The notes beneath the pieces are model-generated. The model was given only the letters and a program-made list of their open reading frames with translations. It was not told the origin of the DNA and did no database searches. A program made the translations under genes and the position numbers. Of a DNA stretch of 64,000 bases, positions 21,014-29,434 are shown one piece after another. The stretch's first letter is position 1, and every line of letters starts with the position of its first letter. Origin of the DNA: Gilliamella sp. wkB112 (GTDB lineage Bacteria > Pseudomonadota > Gammaproteobacteria > Enterobacterales > Orbaceae); NCBI RefSeq assembly GCF_001690685.1, contig NZ_LZGL01000009.1:310001-374000 (forward strand), given 5' to 3'.

Positions 21014-22027
21014 TTATTTAGAATTTTTGCGATATTCATTAACAGCTTGTTGATGATTACTATAATTGGTTGAAAACGTATGCCCACCTGTACCATTAGC
21101 AACAAAAAATAGATAATTAGTTTTAGCCGGATGAGCAGCTGCTTCTAATGAAGCTAAACTTGGCATGGCTATCGGTGTTGGTGGTAGTCCATCAATAACA
21201 TAAGTATTATATGGATTTTCGGTATCAGTTAAATCTGTGCGCCTGATAGTGCCTGTATAATTATCACCTAAACCATAAATAATAGTTGGATCAGTTTGTA
21301 ATTTGATTTTAGCTTTTAAACGATTAACAAAAACTGAAGCCACGCTAGATCTTTCAGAACTTAGTCCGGTCTCTTTTTCAATAATCGAAGCAATAATTAA
21401 CAATTCATATGGTGTTTTATAAGGAAGATCTTTGTCACGATTATCCCAAACTTTTTGTAGATTACTCTGCATGGTACGGTGAGCGCGTTTTAAGATATTT
21501 ATATCGGAGGTATCGGCAGTATAAAGGTAAGTGTTTGGTGATAACCAACCTTCAATCGATCCTTCAATTCCTATTAATTTAGCTATTTCTTCATTTGATT
21601 TACCTTGTAATGTTTGCTGAACATAAGGGGTATTTTTAAGAACTTCTAACCAATCTTTAGCTCGTTTACCTTCAACAAATTGAATTGAAAAACTACTTTC
21701 TTTACCGGAGACTAACAATTGTAGAAAGTCTTCAACGGTCATGTGGGGTTGTAATTGATAAGTACCAGCTTTAATGGAACTTAATGACGGATCTAACCTA
21801 TATAAATAAGGAAGTAAATAAGCTTTTTCCATTAAATTATTTTGCTTAATTTGTACAACTAACTGATTCAGTGAGGTGCCTTTTTTTAAGATAAACATCT
21901 GATTATCATCCGACACATGGATTGGTTGTTTAGAAAATTGATGCAGAAAATAATAACTGATACCTAGAGAACCTCCGACCACTATAGCAATCGGCAATAA
22001 AGCATATAAAAATAATTTTTTAATCAT
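21014..22027 (-). CDS. mltG: Endolytic murein transglycosylase MltG (YceG)
   Basis: 337 residues. One N-terminal membrane helix (about 5-28) anchors a periplasmic LysM-like region followed by the YceG catalytic domain. The catalytic Glu lies in IIASIIEKETG (about residue 218), and the conserved tail motifs TDPTIIYGLGD, NTYVIDGLPPTPIAMPSLASLEAAAHP and YLFFVANGTGGHTFS are all present. It cuts nascent glycan strands and so sets their length. It follows alr by 6 bp, an unusual but sensible pairing since both act in murein synthesis. Confidence 0.95.
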   Translation of the reverse strand: MIKKLFLYALLPIAIVVGGSLGISYYFLHQFSKQPIHVSDDNQMFILKKGTSLNQLVVQIKQNNLMEKAYLLPYLYRLDPSLSSIKAGTYQLQPHMTVEDFLQLLVSGKESSFSIQFVEGKRAKDWLEVLKNTPYVQQTLQGKSNEEIAKLIGIEGSIEGWLSPNTYLYTADTSDINILKRAHRTMQSNLQKVWDNRDKDLPYKTPYELLIIASIIEKETGLSSERSSVASVFVNRLKAKIKLQTDPTIIYGLGDNYTGTIRRTDLTDTENPYNTYVIDGLPPTPIAMPSLASLEAAAHPAKTNYLFFVANGTGGHTFSTNYSNHQQAVNEYRKNSK

Positions 22028-22033
22028 AACTAT

Positions 22034-23119
22034 TTAATCTATATAATGGATTTTTGCGCGTTCCGTTAAGCGCGTTAACAACTCGTAAGCACTAATTCCT
22101 GTGTGCTTAGCGATCTCTTCAACAGTGAGGTCTTTCCCCCAGAATATAACTTCATCACCTGGTTTATCAATACTATCTTTGCCTAAATCAATCACTATCA
22201 TATCCATAGAAACTCGACCCACAATTGGTACTCGCCGACCATTTATCAAAACTGGAGTATTTTCAGGAATACTTCTAGGATAACCATCACCATAACCCAT
22301 TGCAACTACACCTAGCTTAGTATCCTTAGGACTGGTCCATGTTTGCCCATAACCTACTGATTCACCTTGTTTATGATCACGGACTACTATTAATTCTGAT
22401 TTAAACGTCATTGCCGGTCTTAATTCTGCAACCGGTTGATCAAAAGGTGAAACTCCATAAATTGCAATGCCGGGGCGGATAGCATTACGATGTGACATAG
22501 GCCAAGCTAATGTACCGCCTGAAGCGGCAATAGAAATTTTACCTATCAATGATTTATCATCGATAGAATCTATAAACTTATCGAATAACTCAATTTGTTT
22601 TAATGTTTTATTAGAAGTAGCTTCATCTGCTGAACTAAAATGACTGATAATATTAATCGGTTTACGAACTGAAAAGCAATTAACTAACCGATTAAATGCG
22701 TTTTTAGCTTCATGCACATTAAAACCTAAGCGATGCATGCCAGTATCAACCTTAAACCAGGTAGTAATTTGATTATCAAAGGTTACTTTTTCTAAAGCCT
22801 CAATTTGCCATTGGCAGTGAATGACAGTTTGTATATTAAAATCAATCAAATCATCAATATTATCATGAGGGTAAAAACCTTCTAATAATACAATTGGTGT
22901 ATTAATAGCACTTTGACGCAATAGCATTGCCTCTGAAAGACGTGCCACGCCAAAACAATCGACTTTAGCATGCAGTAACTGAGCTATACCTTTGATACCA
23001 TGCGAATAGGCATTAGCTTTGATAATCGCAATAAGCGAACTATTGGGAGCTATTTTTCTTAAATATTCAATATTATGTAGAATTGCTTTACGTTCAATTT
23101 CTACCACAGCTATAGACAT
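22034..23119 (-). CDS. alr: Alanine racemase
   Basis: 361 residues (family about 360). The PLP lysine lies in IIKANAYSHGIKG near residue 34; the common motif is KANAYGHG, so one Gly is Ser here. Other markers are MHRLGFN, RPGIAIYGVSPF and the C-terminal catalytic Tyr region SVGYGQTW plus GRVSMDMIVIDL. It makes D-alanine for peptidoglycan. First gene of alr-mltG. Confidence 0.96.
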   Translation of the reverse strand: MSIAVVEIERKAILHNIEYLRKIAPNSSLIAIIKANAYSHGIKGIAQLLHAKVDCFGVARLSEAMLLRQSAINTPIVLLEGFYPHDNIDDLIDFNIQTVIHCQWQIEALEKVTFDNQITTWFKVDTGMHRLGFNVHEAKNAFNRLVNCFSVRKPINIISHFSSADEATSNKTLKQIELFDKFIDSIDDKSLIGKISIAASGGTLAWPMSHRNAIRPGIAIYGVSPFDQPVAELRPAMTFKSELIVVRDHKQGESVGYGQTWTSPKDTKLGVVAMGYGDGYPRSIPENTPVLINGRRVPIVGRVSMDMIVIDLGKDSIDKPGDEVIFWGKDLTVEEIAKHTGISAYELLTRLTERAKIHYID

Positions 23120-23334
23120 TTTCTTGGACTCTAATTTTTTATTAAATGACTATTGTAATTTTTGTTACCAATAATAACAAATATTTCTTTGTATTAGCTG
23201 TTCAATTTTTCCTGAATCTAACTCACTTAAATGTAACTATCCATACTATAAAAATGGTTTAAGATAACTAATTGAAAAAATTAATAATTATTATTTATAC
23301 CAACTTATTAGCTTATTTTATTTACACCTCAAAC

Positions 23335-23380
23335 GATAATGGTTATTATTTCGTTTTTAAAACTATAATAATTATCATTC
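23335..23380 (+). promoter_or_regulatory. Two Fur-box-like sites upstream of the TonB receptor
   Basis: GATAATGGTTATTATT (23335-23350) and TATAATAATTATCATT (about 23364-23379) resemble the GATAATGATAATCATTATC iron box and lie 55-100 bp before the receptor start. They suggest repression by Fur-iron. The rest of the 313-bp alr-receptor gap holds no gene. Confidence 0.55.
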
Positions 23381-23432
23381 AATGTGTAGCTAAAAATTAT
23401 AGATACTAAACTAGGGAAGGATAATATCGACA

Positions 23433-25580
23433 ATGAAATTGATGATTACTAAAAATTATATTACACCAACTTTATGCATTACTTTTTTTAACCTATTTTT
23501 TATGGCTAATGCTTTTGCTGACGAAAGAAAAAGCAATTATCATGATACGATTGTAGTTACCGCGGATCGTAATGAAAAAACGGTCTGGGATAGTTCTGTG
23601 TCGGTCAATGTTGTTAATCGAGATGAAATTGAAAAACAAAACGGTGATTCTATTGTTGAAAGTTTACGTGATATTCCCGGTGTAGAAATCACAGATAACT
23701 CTCTCGCTGGCCGAAAACAAATTATGATCCGTGGTGAAGCACCTTCACGTATTTTAATGTTAATTGATGGACAGGAAGTAACCTATCACCGTTCAGGACA
23801 TGGTTCTAGTGCTGGTGTTTTGATTGATATGGAATCTGTTGAACGTATTGAAGTAATCAAAGGGCCTCATTCTGTACTTTATGGTTCTCAAGCCATTGGT
23901 GGTGTAGTGAATTTTATTACCCGTAAAGGTAGTAAAGATGGTTCACCTTTAAATGGAGATACTAAAGTCATTTATAATGGTTCAACTGATGGTTTTACTG
24001 AAATGGGTACAGTAAATGGTACTATCAATGATATCTTTGATTATCGTATAAGTGGTACCTACGCTGAAAATAAGGATCGTAAAGCTTATCGAGGAAAACT
24101 TCACGATACAGATTTTGATAACAATAGTGTGAGTTCATGGTTTGGTTTTAATCTTGATAAACATAAAATTGGATTATCTTTAGATCGTTATAAGCTTGAT
24201 ACTAAAACCTATAATGAAAAAGATCCTAATTCACCTGAAATCAAAGATTTTTATGTTAAAATACCAAAGTTACAACGTGAAAAAGTAGGTTTATTCTATG
24301 ATTATGATGCTGATGGAGTTTTTTTGAAAAAGCTACATTATGATGCTTACGCCCAAAAGTTGAATCGTAAATTTAGAAATCATATTGAAGTATCACCAAA
24401 TCCTAGAATGAATGTTGATACTAAAACAGCTACTGATGATGAACAAAAAACCTATGGCATGACATTCCAATCAGATTTCGAACCTGCTAAAAATATGAAA
24501 TTAATTACCGGGATTCAATACCAACAAGATAATGTTGACCAAGATTCGCATAATAGAGTAGTCTCAAAAATGCCTATGCCGGTTGCTAGTTATACCCAAA
24601 ATAAATATTTGTCCAATAAATGGCAACAATCAAGTATTTCATTATTTGGGCAAAACGATTGGGCTATTACAGATGATATTGCTTGGAATCTAGGTATTCG
24701 GCAATATTGGATACAATCCAAACTAAAAAATGGTTCAACATTAATCAATAAAAAACCTGTTATAGGACGACCGACTTCAACATACAAAATTGACGGTAAA
24801 AAGAAAGATAGTGATAATAATTTCGTGGTTTCTTCTGGTCTAACTTATTCCGGAATTAAGAATACTCAACTTAGAGCTTCATTTGCGCAAGGATATGTGT
24901 ACCCTACTCTTGCTCATCTTTATGCTGTAACCTCAGCTGCAAATCAGACACTTTATGGGAACTCCAAACTCAAAGCTGAAAAATCGAATAACTACGAAAT
25001 TGGATTACGTTATAACAATAATAAATGGTTAGTTGATACTGCTATTTATTATTCTGCAGCTAAAAACTATATTACTGATACAAGTTGTAATGGTTCAGCT
25101 GTTTGTGATGGAGCTTCCGGTCGGAATTTTAGTTATTATCATAATGCTAATAAAGCTAACACCTATGGTTTAGAATTTATGGCGGAATACTTAGACTTAC
25201 CAGTAACACCTTACGTTAAAGGTAATTACCTACGTCGTCAGATTAAGACTAATGAATATAACACTTATGACACAGGTAATCCTCGTTTTGCAGGGAATGT
25301 TGGTGTAAGGCATACGGCCTATTTTGACAAAATAGACATTGATTCCGATCTATTTATGCGGGTTGCCACCAAAGCAACCAAAAAAAGTGATGGTTCGGCA
25401 TATCATTACAGCGGGTGGTCAACACTGAATTTATCTACTTCCACTTCATTTGGGCCGCAACGTCAGTATAAAATTGGGCTTGACCTAAATAATATACTTA
25501 ATAAAGATTACACCACTGCTTATGAAACTATTCCGTCAGCGAAGTTCCATGCCATAGTTAGTGCAAGTATGAAGTTCTAG
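23433..25580 (+). CDS. TonB-dependent outer-membrane receptor (iron source, probably heme or siderophore)
   Basis: 715 residues. A signal peptide ends near ANAFA-D (about residue 29), followed by a TonB box DTIVVTA (about 38-44). The plug domain has SLRDIPGVEITDN, RGEAPSRILMLIDGQEV and VERIEVIKGPHSVLYGSQAIGGVVNFITRKG. A 22-strand barrel follows and ends in phenylalanine (SASMKF). The late GNSKLKAEKSNNYEIGLRYNN segment resembles the NPxLKPE region of heme/haemoglobin and CirA-type receptors, but the exact FRAP/NPNL heme motif is not intact. The ligand therefore stays open. Fur-like boxes upstream support an iron-related role. No inner-membrane transporter is adjacent. Confidence 0.85.
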   Translation: MKLMITKNYITPTLCITFFNLFFMANAFADERKSNYHDTIVVTADRNEKTVWDSSVSVNVVNRDEIEKQNGDSIVESLRDIPGVEITDNSLAGRKQIMIRGEAPSRILMLIDGQEVTYHRSGHGSSAGVLIDMESVERIEVIKGPHSVLYGSQAIGGVVNFITRKGSKDGSPLNGDTKVIYNGSTDGFTEMGTVNGTINDIFDYRISGTYAENKDRKAYRGKLHDTDFDNNSVSSWFGFNLDKHKIGLSLDRYKLDTKTYNEKDPNSPEIKDFYVKIPKLQREKVGLFYDYDADGVFLKKLHYDAYAQKLNRKFRNHIEVSPNPRMNVDTKTATDDEQKTYGMTFQSDFEPAKNMKLITGIQYQQDNVDQDSHNRVVSKMPMPVASYTQNKYLSNKWQQSSISLFGQNDWAITDDIAWNLGIRQYWIQSKLKNGSTLINKKPVIGRPTSTYKIDGKKKDSDNNFVVSSGLTYSGIKNTQLRASFAQGYVYPTLAHLYAVTSAANQTLYGNSKLKAEKSNNYEIGLRYNNNKWLVDTAIYYSAAKNYITDTSCNGSAVCDGASGRNFSYYHNANKANTYGLEFMAEYLDLPVTPYVKGNYLRRQIKTNEYNTYDTGNPRFAGNVGVRHTAYFDKIDIDSDLFMRVATKATKKSDGSAYHYSGWSTLNLSTSTSFGPQRQYKIGLDLNNILNKDYTTAYETIPSAKFHAIVSASMKF

Positions 25581-25688
25581 AGGTTTAGTACGATAGCCTT
25601 ATTATTAACTTTATTGTAATTTACAATATTATTAACTGATTGTAAGTTACAATAAAGCTCCATTCAGGTACCTCCGCAATATAATTTT

Positions 25689-26018
25689 CTACTTACGTAT
25701 AATATTCTTATAAATATGCTTAAGCACCATAACCGGATGATAAATTATCATTCTTGGTCCCGAAAAACGCATTACTTGTTTTATTTGTTGCTTATAATCC
25801 TTGCGATAACAGTGTTTAGGGCAGCGTTCACACGTAGTTTTTTCCTCACCAAAACGGCACATAGTCAATCGCTGCATGGCGTATTGTAATAAATCACTAC
25901 ATTCATCACACAATTGGTTATTAAAGGGGTGATGATTTTTATGGCAATATAAATAGATCATTGCTCGCACGGTAGCCTTTTCTTGTTCTATTTGGGGACC
26001 AATATTATTTGCAACCAT
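25689..26018 (-). CDS. ygbA: YgbA family protein (nitrosative-stress associated)
   Basis: 109 residues, cytosolic, with at least seven cysteines: YCHKNHH, LCDECSDLLQYA, MCRFGE and TCERCPKHCYRKDYK. The C-terminal VMRFSGPRMIIYHPVMVLKHIY matches E. coli YgbA (named nitrous oxide-stimulated promoter in Pfam). In enterics ygbA belongs to the NsrR regulon and helps recovery from nitric oxide; the cysteines suggest a metal or Fe-S site. No clear NsrR operator was seen upstream. Transcribed alone, divergent from the shikimate-dehydrogenase-like gene. Confidence 0.9.
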   Translation of the reverse strand: MVANNIGPQIEQEKATVRAMIYLYCHKNHHPFNNQLCDECSDLLQYAMQRLTMCRFGEEKTTCERCPKHCYRKDYKQQIKQVMRFSGPRMIIYHPVMVLKHIYKNIIRK

Positions 26019-26089
26019 AATAACAACACGTCAAGTTAGAAAATGCTAAAATAAAACACATATGACTATCTTCACAAGGAATAACACCG

Positions 26090-26920
26090 ATGGCAAGAAC
26101 TATTAATAAAGATACCACTGTTTGTATGTCACTATCCGCGCGCCCAAGTAATTTTGGTACCCGCTTTCATAATTATTTGTATGAAAAGCTAAATCTTAAT
26201 TATATCTATAAAGCGTTTACAACCAATAATTTGAAAGATGCTATTTATGGTATTAAAGCTTTAGCTATTCGTGGTTGTGCCATTTCTATGCCTTATAAAG
26301 AAGCCTGTATTGAATTTATTGATGAGTTAGACTCATCAGTTAAATCTATTCATTCTGTTAATACTATCGTTAATACTAATCACTATTTAAAAGCCTACAA
26401 TACTGATTATATTGCTGTAGCTAAACTGATTGGGTCCAATAAAATAAATACCAATACTACTTTTGTATTAAAAGGTAGTGGTGGTATGGCAAATGCAGTT
26501 ATTGGTGCTTTTTATGATGCTGGATTTAAAAATGGTATTGTAGCCGCTCGTAATCAACAAAAAGGGGAAGCTTTAGCTAAACGCTATAACTATAAATGGG
26601 TAAAAGATGAAAAAGATATTGAGCCAGACCAAGCGCAATTAATTATTAATGTTACTCCTATTGGTATGCTTGGTGGAAATGAAGTTCAAGAATTAGCCTT
26701 TCCTGAAGCAATGATAAAACAAGCCAATATTGTTTTTGATGTGGTAGCCATGCCAATTGAAACACCAATGATTCAGTATGCTAGAGATTTAAGTAAAACA
26801 GTTATTTCTGGTGCCGATGTAGCGGTATTACAAGCTGTTGAACAATTTGTTTTATATACGGGTATAAGACCTGATGATGAATTAATTAAACAAGCAGCTA
26901 ATTTTGCTAGAAAAAATTAG
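26090..26920 (+). CDS. Shikimate-dehydrogenase-like protein (SDH-L, HI0607 type)
   Basis: 276 residues, two-domain AroE fold. The substrate domain has ISMPYKEAC with the catalytic Lys and SVNTIVN, then YNTDY with the Asp. The NADP domain has the glycine-rich VLKGSGGMANAVIGAFYDAGF and NVTPIGMLGG. It closely follows Haemophilus HI0607, whose shikimate activity is reported as low compared with AroE. The usual SLSxRPSNFGTxFHNYLYxKL start is the SDH-L mark. A physiological substrate is not known. Ends in a strong bidirectional terminator. Confidence 0.88.
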   Translation: MARTINKDTTVCMSLSARPSNFGTRFHNYLYEKLNLNYIYKAFTTNNLKDAIYGIKALAIRGCAISMPYKEACIEFIDELDSSVKSIHSVNTIVNTNHYLKAYNTDYIAVAKLIGSNKINTNTTFVLKGSGGMANAVIGAFYDAGFKNGIVAARNQQKGEALAKRYNYKWVKDEKDIEPDQAQLIINVTPIGMLGGNEVQELAFPEAMIKQANIVFDVVAMPIETPMIQYARDLSKTVISGADVAVLQAVEQFVLYTGIRPDDELIKQAANFARKN

Positions 26921-26943
26921 TTTTTAATAACAGGATATAACGC

Positions 26944-26970
26944 AGGATGGTCTACTAACTAGACCATCCT
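26944..26970. terminator. Bidirectional terminator between convergent genes
   Basis: AGGATGGTCTA (26944-26954) and TAGACCATCCT (26960-26970) form a perfect 11-bp stem with a 5-nt loop between the SDH-L gene and the phosphatase gene. Confidence 0.85.
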
Positions 26971-26983
26971 TTCAATATTATTA

Positions 26984-27754
26984 TTAACTAAAACATATTG
27001 TTACAATTTGTTGATGTAATTTTTCTGGAGCTACAAGTGATGACCCTTTTTCAAAGACATTGACTGACGTACCATCTGTACGTGTATATTTCAGTCCACA
27101 TTCTTCGGCAATAATTTTAGCAGCAGCAATATCCCACGGGTGAACCATCATATGGATGAATGCTCCGGCTCGCCCGACAGCAATATGCACTATTTCCAAT
27201 GCCGCCGATCCATAACGACGATGTCCTCGTGACTGTTGAATTAAATCAACCACCCTTGGATACGAAATAATTTCTTTAATATCACATATAATAACTTGAT
27301 CATCCAACAATAAATCAGAATTAACTTGAGGAATTTTTTTGTCCTTAATATACGCACCTTCACCAGTAATTGCATGATAAAGTTCATCTCGCATTACATC
27401 ATACACAATACCAAACAAAGGTTGTCCATTGTGGTATAAAGCTAAACTTATTACAAAATCTCTTCCTGTAGTAACTAAATTTGTAGTGCCATCAATAGGA
27501 TCAAGTATCCAAATATAACCATCAGAATCATTAACAAAATCACCTTCTTCTCCAAGAAGACGATGATCTTTAATAAGACTAACTTTCTGTTTGAAAAAAT
27601 CTTCAATCTCTCGATCAATATTTGTTACTAAATCATTAATATGACTTTTAGTATTGATTGTAATTTTTTCACTCAAGCGAATTTTTATAATTTCACCTGC
27701 ATTAAGAACCCAATCTTTACCATAATTAAGCCATTCCAATCTAATTGAATCCAT
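26984..27754 (-). CDS. Inositol-monophosphatase family phosphatase
   Basis: 256 residues. Mg-binding motifs of the family are complete: GEEG (about residue 69), WILDPIDGTTNL (about 82-93) and the C-terminal WDIAAAKIIAEECG. It lacks obvious SuhB-specific features, and its context differs from suhB: the start codon is one base after the stop of an OPA sugar-phosphate antiporter, so the two are translationally coupled. The likely job is to dephosphorylate the sugar or polyol phosphate imported by that antiporter, but the substrate is not known. Last gene of the LacI-controlled unit. Confidence 0.85.
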   Translation of the reverse strand: MDSIRLEWLNYGKDWVLNAGEIIKIRLSEKITINTKSHINDLVTNIDREIEDFFKQKVSLIKDHRLLGEEGDFVNDSDGYIWILDPIDGTTNLVTTGRDFVISLALYHNGQPLFGIVYDVMRDELYHAITGEGAYIKDKKIPQVNSDLLLDDQVIICDIKEIISYPRVVDLIQQSRGHRRYGSAALEIVHIAVGRAGAFIHMMVHPWDIAAAKIIAEECGLKYTRTDGTSVNVFEKGSSLVAPEKLHQQIVTICFS

Positions 27755-27755
27755 T

Positions 27756-29183
27756 TTATTTATCCTTAGCTTTTAATTGCATAGTCAGTTCTCTATCTTT
27801 ACGAATATTTTTTTCCTCCAACACTGCTACTATTGCAAGAAAAATAACTGATAAAACCGCTGAAATATATAAAACATTGAATGAAGCAGACCAGCCATGT
27901 AAATTAATACCAAAAAATGTAAGTCCGTCTTTACTTGGATCGGCTATTCTTGAAATCAGAATCTTCGCCATAGAATCACCGAAGATATAGCCAAATGTTC
28001 CAGGAATCGCATTAATAACAACAGTAGCATCTTTAGGAGCAAAACCAATAATTGAAATACCGATCAATGTAACAGGACCAAAAATAAAAAATCCTTCAAA
28101 AAATAATGCGCCATAAACAACTGCAGGTATGGTCGAAAAATTATAAGCTAATAAAGGTAAAATAACTAATAATGCACAAATACAAGCAACTAATGCTCGT
28201 CGCCCATTTAATTTATCTGAAATATACCCCCATGACATTGAACCTAAAAAACCACCCATTTCCAAAAATGTTAGAGTCCAAGCAGCTTGGGCGGCTGTAA
28301 AATTCATCGCTTGAAAAGTGTACAAAGGAGCCCAATTATCAACACCAATTCGAATCATATAAACAAAAAGATTTGCTAAGCATAAAAACCATACAGCTGG
28401 GTTTTTTAATACATATTTTACTAAAATCTGCTTTTTGGTCATGTTTAAGGATTCTACATCCTTTGCTGCAATCGGTTCATCAAATATTTCTTCGGGTTTA
28501 TTCCAACCCAACTCTGAAGGATCATCTTTCCCAAAAAATAATCCCCATACTCCTATGATTACAGCGATTATCACTGGAAATATAAACATTCCAGCAACAT
28601 TACCATCAAAAAAGTAATTTGCCCCCCACAATGCTAAAATTCCAGATAAAGCACCCCCAATGTTATGAGATACATTCCACCAACCAATAAATCGCCCCCT
28701 CAATCTTCTTGGTGTCCATCTATTCATTGTTGAGTTTGAACATGGACCGCCTGGAGATTGACATAATCCATTAATTGACCAAAATAAAATTAAAAAACCA
28801 ATTACATGACTTTCAGCCGCTAAAAAAAGACCAATACATAATGATGCAAAACACGAACAAAGCAATAATGAAGATAATACTTTTTTGGTGTTTTTTCCAT
28901 CAATAAAATAACCTAAAATAACTCGACCAAGCCCATAAGCAATTGAAAATCCGACCCCAATATTACCAAGATCAGTCGTCGTAAATCCATAGTCTTTTAA
29001 CAATGGTTGAGCTGCTTTAAAATTATACCTTAATAAATACATTCCAGAATAGACAATACATAGAACTAAATAAGGTTTTAAAAACTCCTTTAACCATTGT
29101 TTTCTTTGTAAAGCTATTGGAACATCTTTAACTTTAATAGATTTAATTTTATAAAAATCTACAACGCTTTGGAGAATACTCAT
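27756..29183 (-). CDS. OPA-family sugar-phosphate:phosphate antiporter (UhpT-like)
   Basis: 475 residues from the ATG at 29183, preceded by AAAGGA. The longer frame from 29210 lacks a ribosome site. Twelve membrane helices. The signatures YGLGRVILGYFIDGKNTKKVL and STMNRWTPRRLRGRFIGWWNVSHNIGG correspond to UhpT [21 protein letters not shown] and [22 protein letters not shown]. It exchanges an organic phosphate ester for inorganic phosphate. Similarity covers the whole protein, but no UhpABC sensor genes accompany it. Control seems to be by the LacI-type repressor encoded upstream, so the substrate need not be glucose 6-phosphate. Confidence 0.88.
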   Translation of the reverse strand: MSILQSVVDFYKIKSIKVKDVPIALQRKQWLKEFLKPYLVLCIVYSGMYLLRYNFKAAQPLLKDYGFTTTDLGNIGVGFSIAYGLGRVILGYFIDGKNTKKVLSSLLLCSCFASLCIGLFLAAESHVIGFLILFWSINGLCQSPGGPCSNSTMNRWTPRRLRGRFIGWWNVSHNIGGALSGILALWGANYFFDGNVAGMFIFPVIIAVIIGVWGLFFGKDDPSELGWNKPEEIFDEPIAAKDVESLNMTKKQILVKYVLKNPAVWFLCLANLFVYMIRIGVDNWAPLYTFQAMNFTAAQAAWTLTFLEMGGFLGSMSWGYISDKLNGRRALVACICALLVILPLLAYNFSTIPAVVYGALFFEGFFIFGPVTLIGISIIGFAPKDATVVINAIPGTFGYIFGDSMAKILISRIADPSKDGLTFFGINLHGWSASFNVLYISAVLSVIFLAIVAVLEEKNIRKDRELTMQLKAKDK

Positions 29184-29284
29184 TATTTTTCCTTTACAGT
29201 CGTGGATCATATGTAGAAATCCCTTAAAGGCAATTTCTACTAATTAATCATTAAGATAAAACAATTATTTTAAAAATAAAATAA

Positions 29285-29300
29285 TTGAACGCGTGATCAA
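29285..29300. promoter_or_regulatory. LacI-type operator, promoter-distal copy
   Basis: TTGAACGCGTGATCAA is an imperfect 16-bp palindrome (6 of 8 half-site positions) built on the half-site TTGATCAC. Centre is 83 bp, near eight helical turns, from the second copy. Confidence 0.6.
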
Positions 29301-29367
29301 AAATAATTAAAAACCTATAAATATCCTTATTTAAATGATAAAAACTGGCATAAAAACTATACTAAAA

Positions 29368-29383
29368 ATGATCACGTGACCAA
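29368..29383. promoter_or_regulatory. LacI-type operator, second copy
   Basis: ATGATCACGTGACCAA has the same half-site as the sequence at 29285-29300 and a central CACGTG. Both lie between the lacI stop and the antiporter start, which suits repression by looping. Confidence 0.65.
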
Positions 29384-29410
29384 TATTACAATACAAATAA
29401 AAACATTTTT

Positions 29411-29426
29411 GTGATTGACATCAAAA
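29411..29426. promoter_or_regulatory. CRP-site candidate upstream of the antiporter
   Basis: TGTGA-TTGACA-TCAAA matches 9 of 10 core positions of the CRP site and sits just upstream of the second operator, consistent with catabolite control of a carbon-source operon. Confidence 0.5.
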
Positions 29427-29434
29427 TAAAGGAA

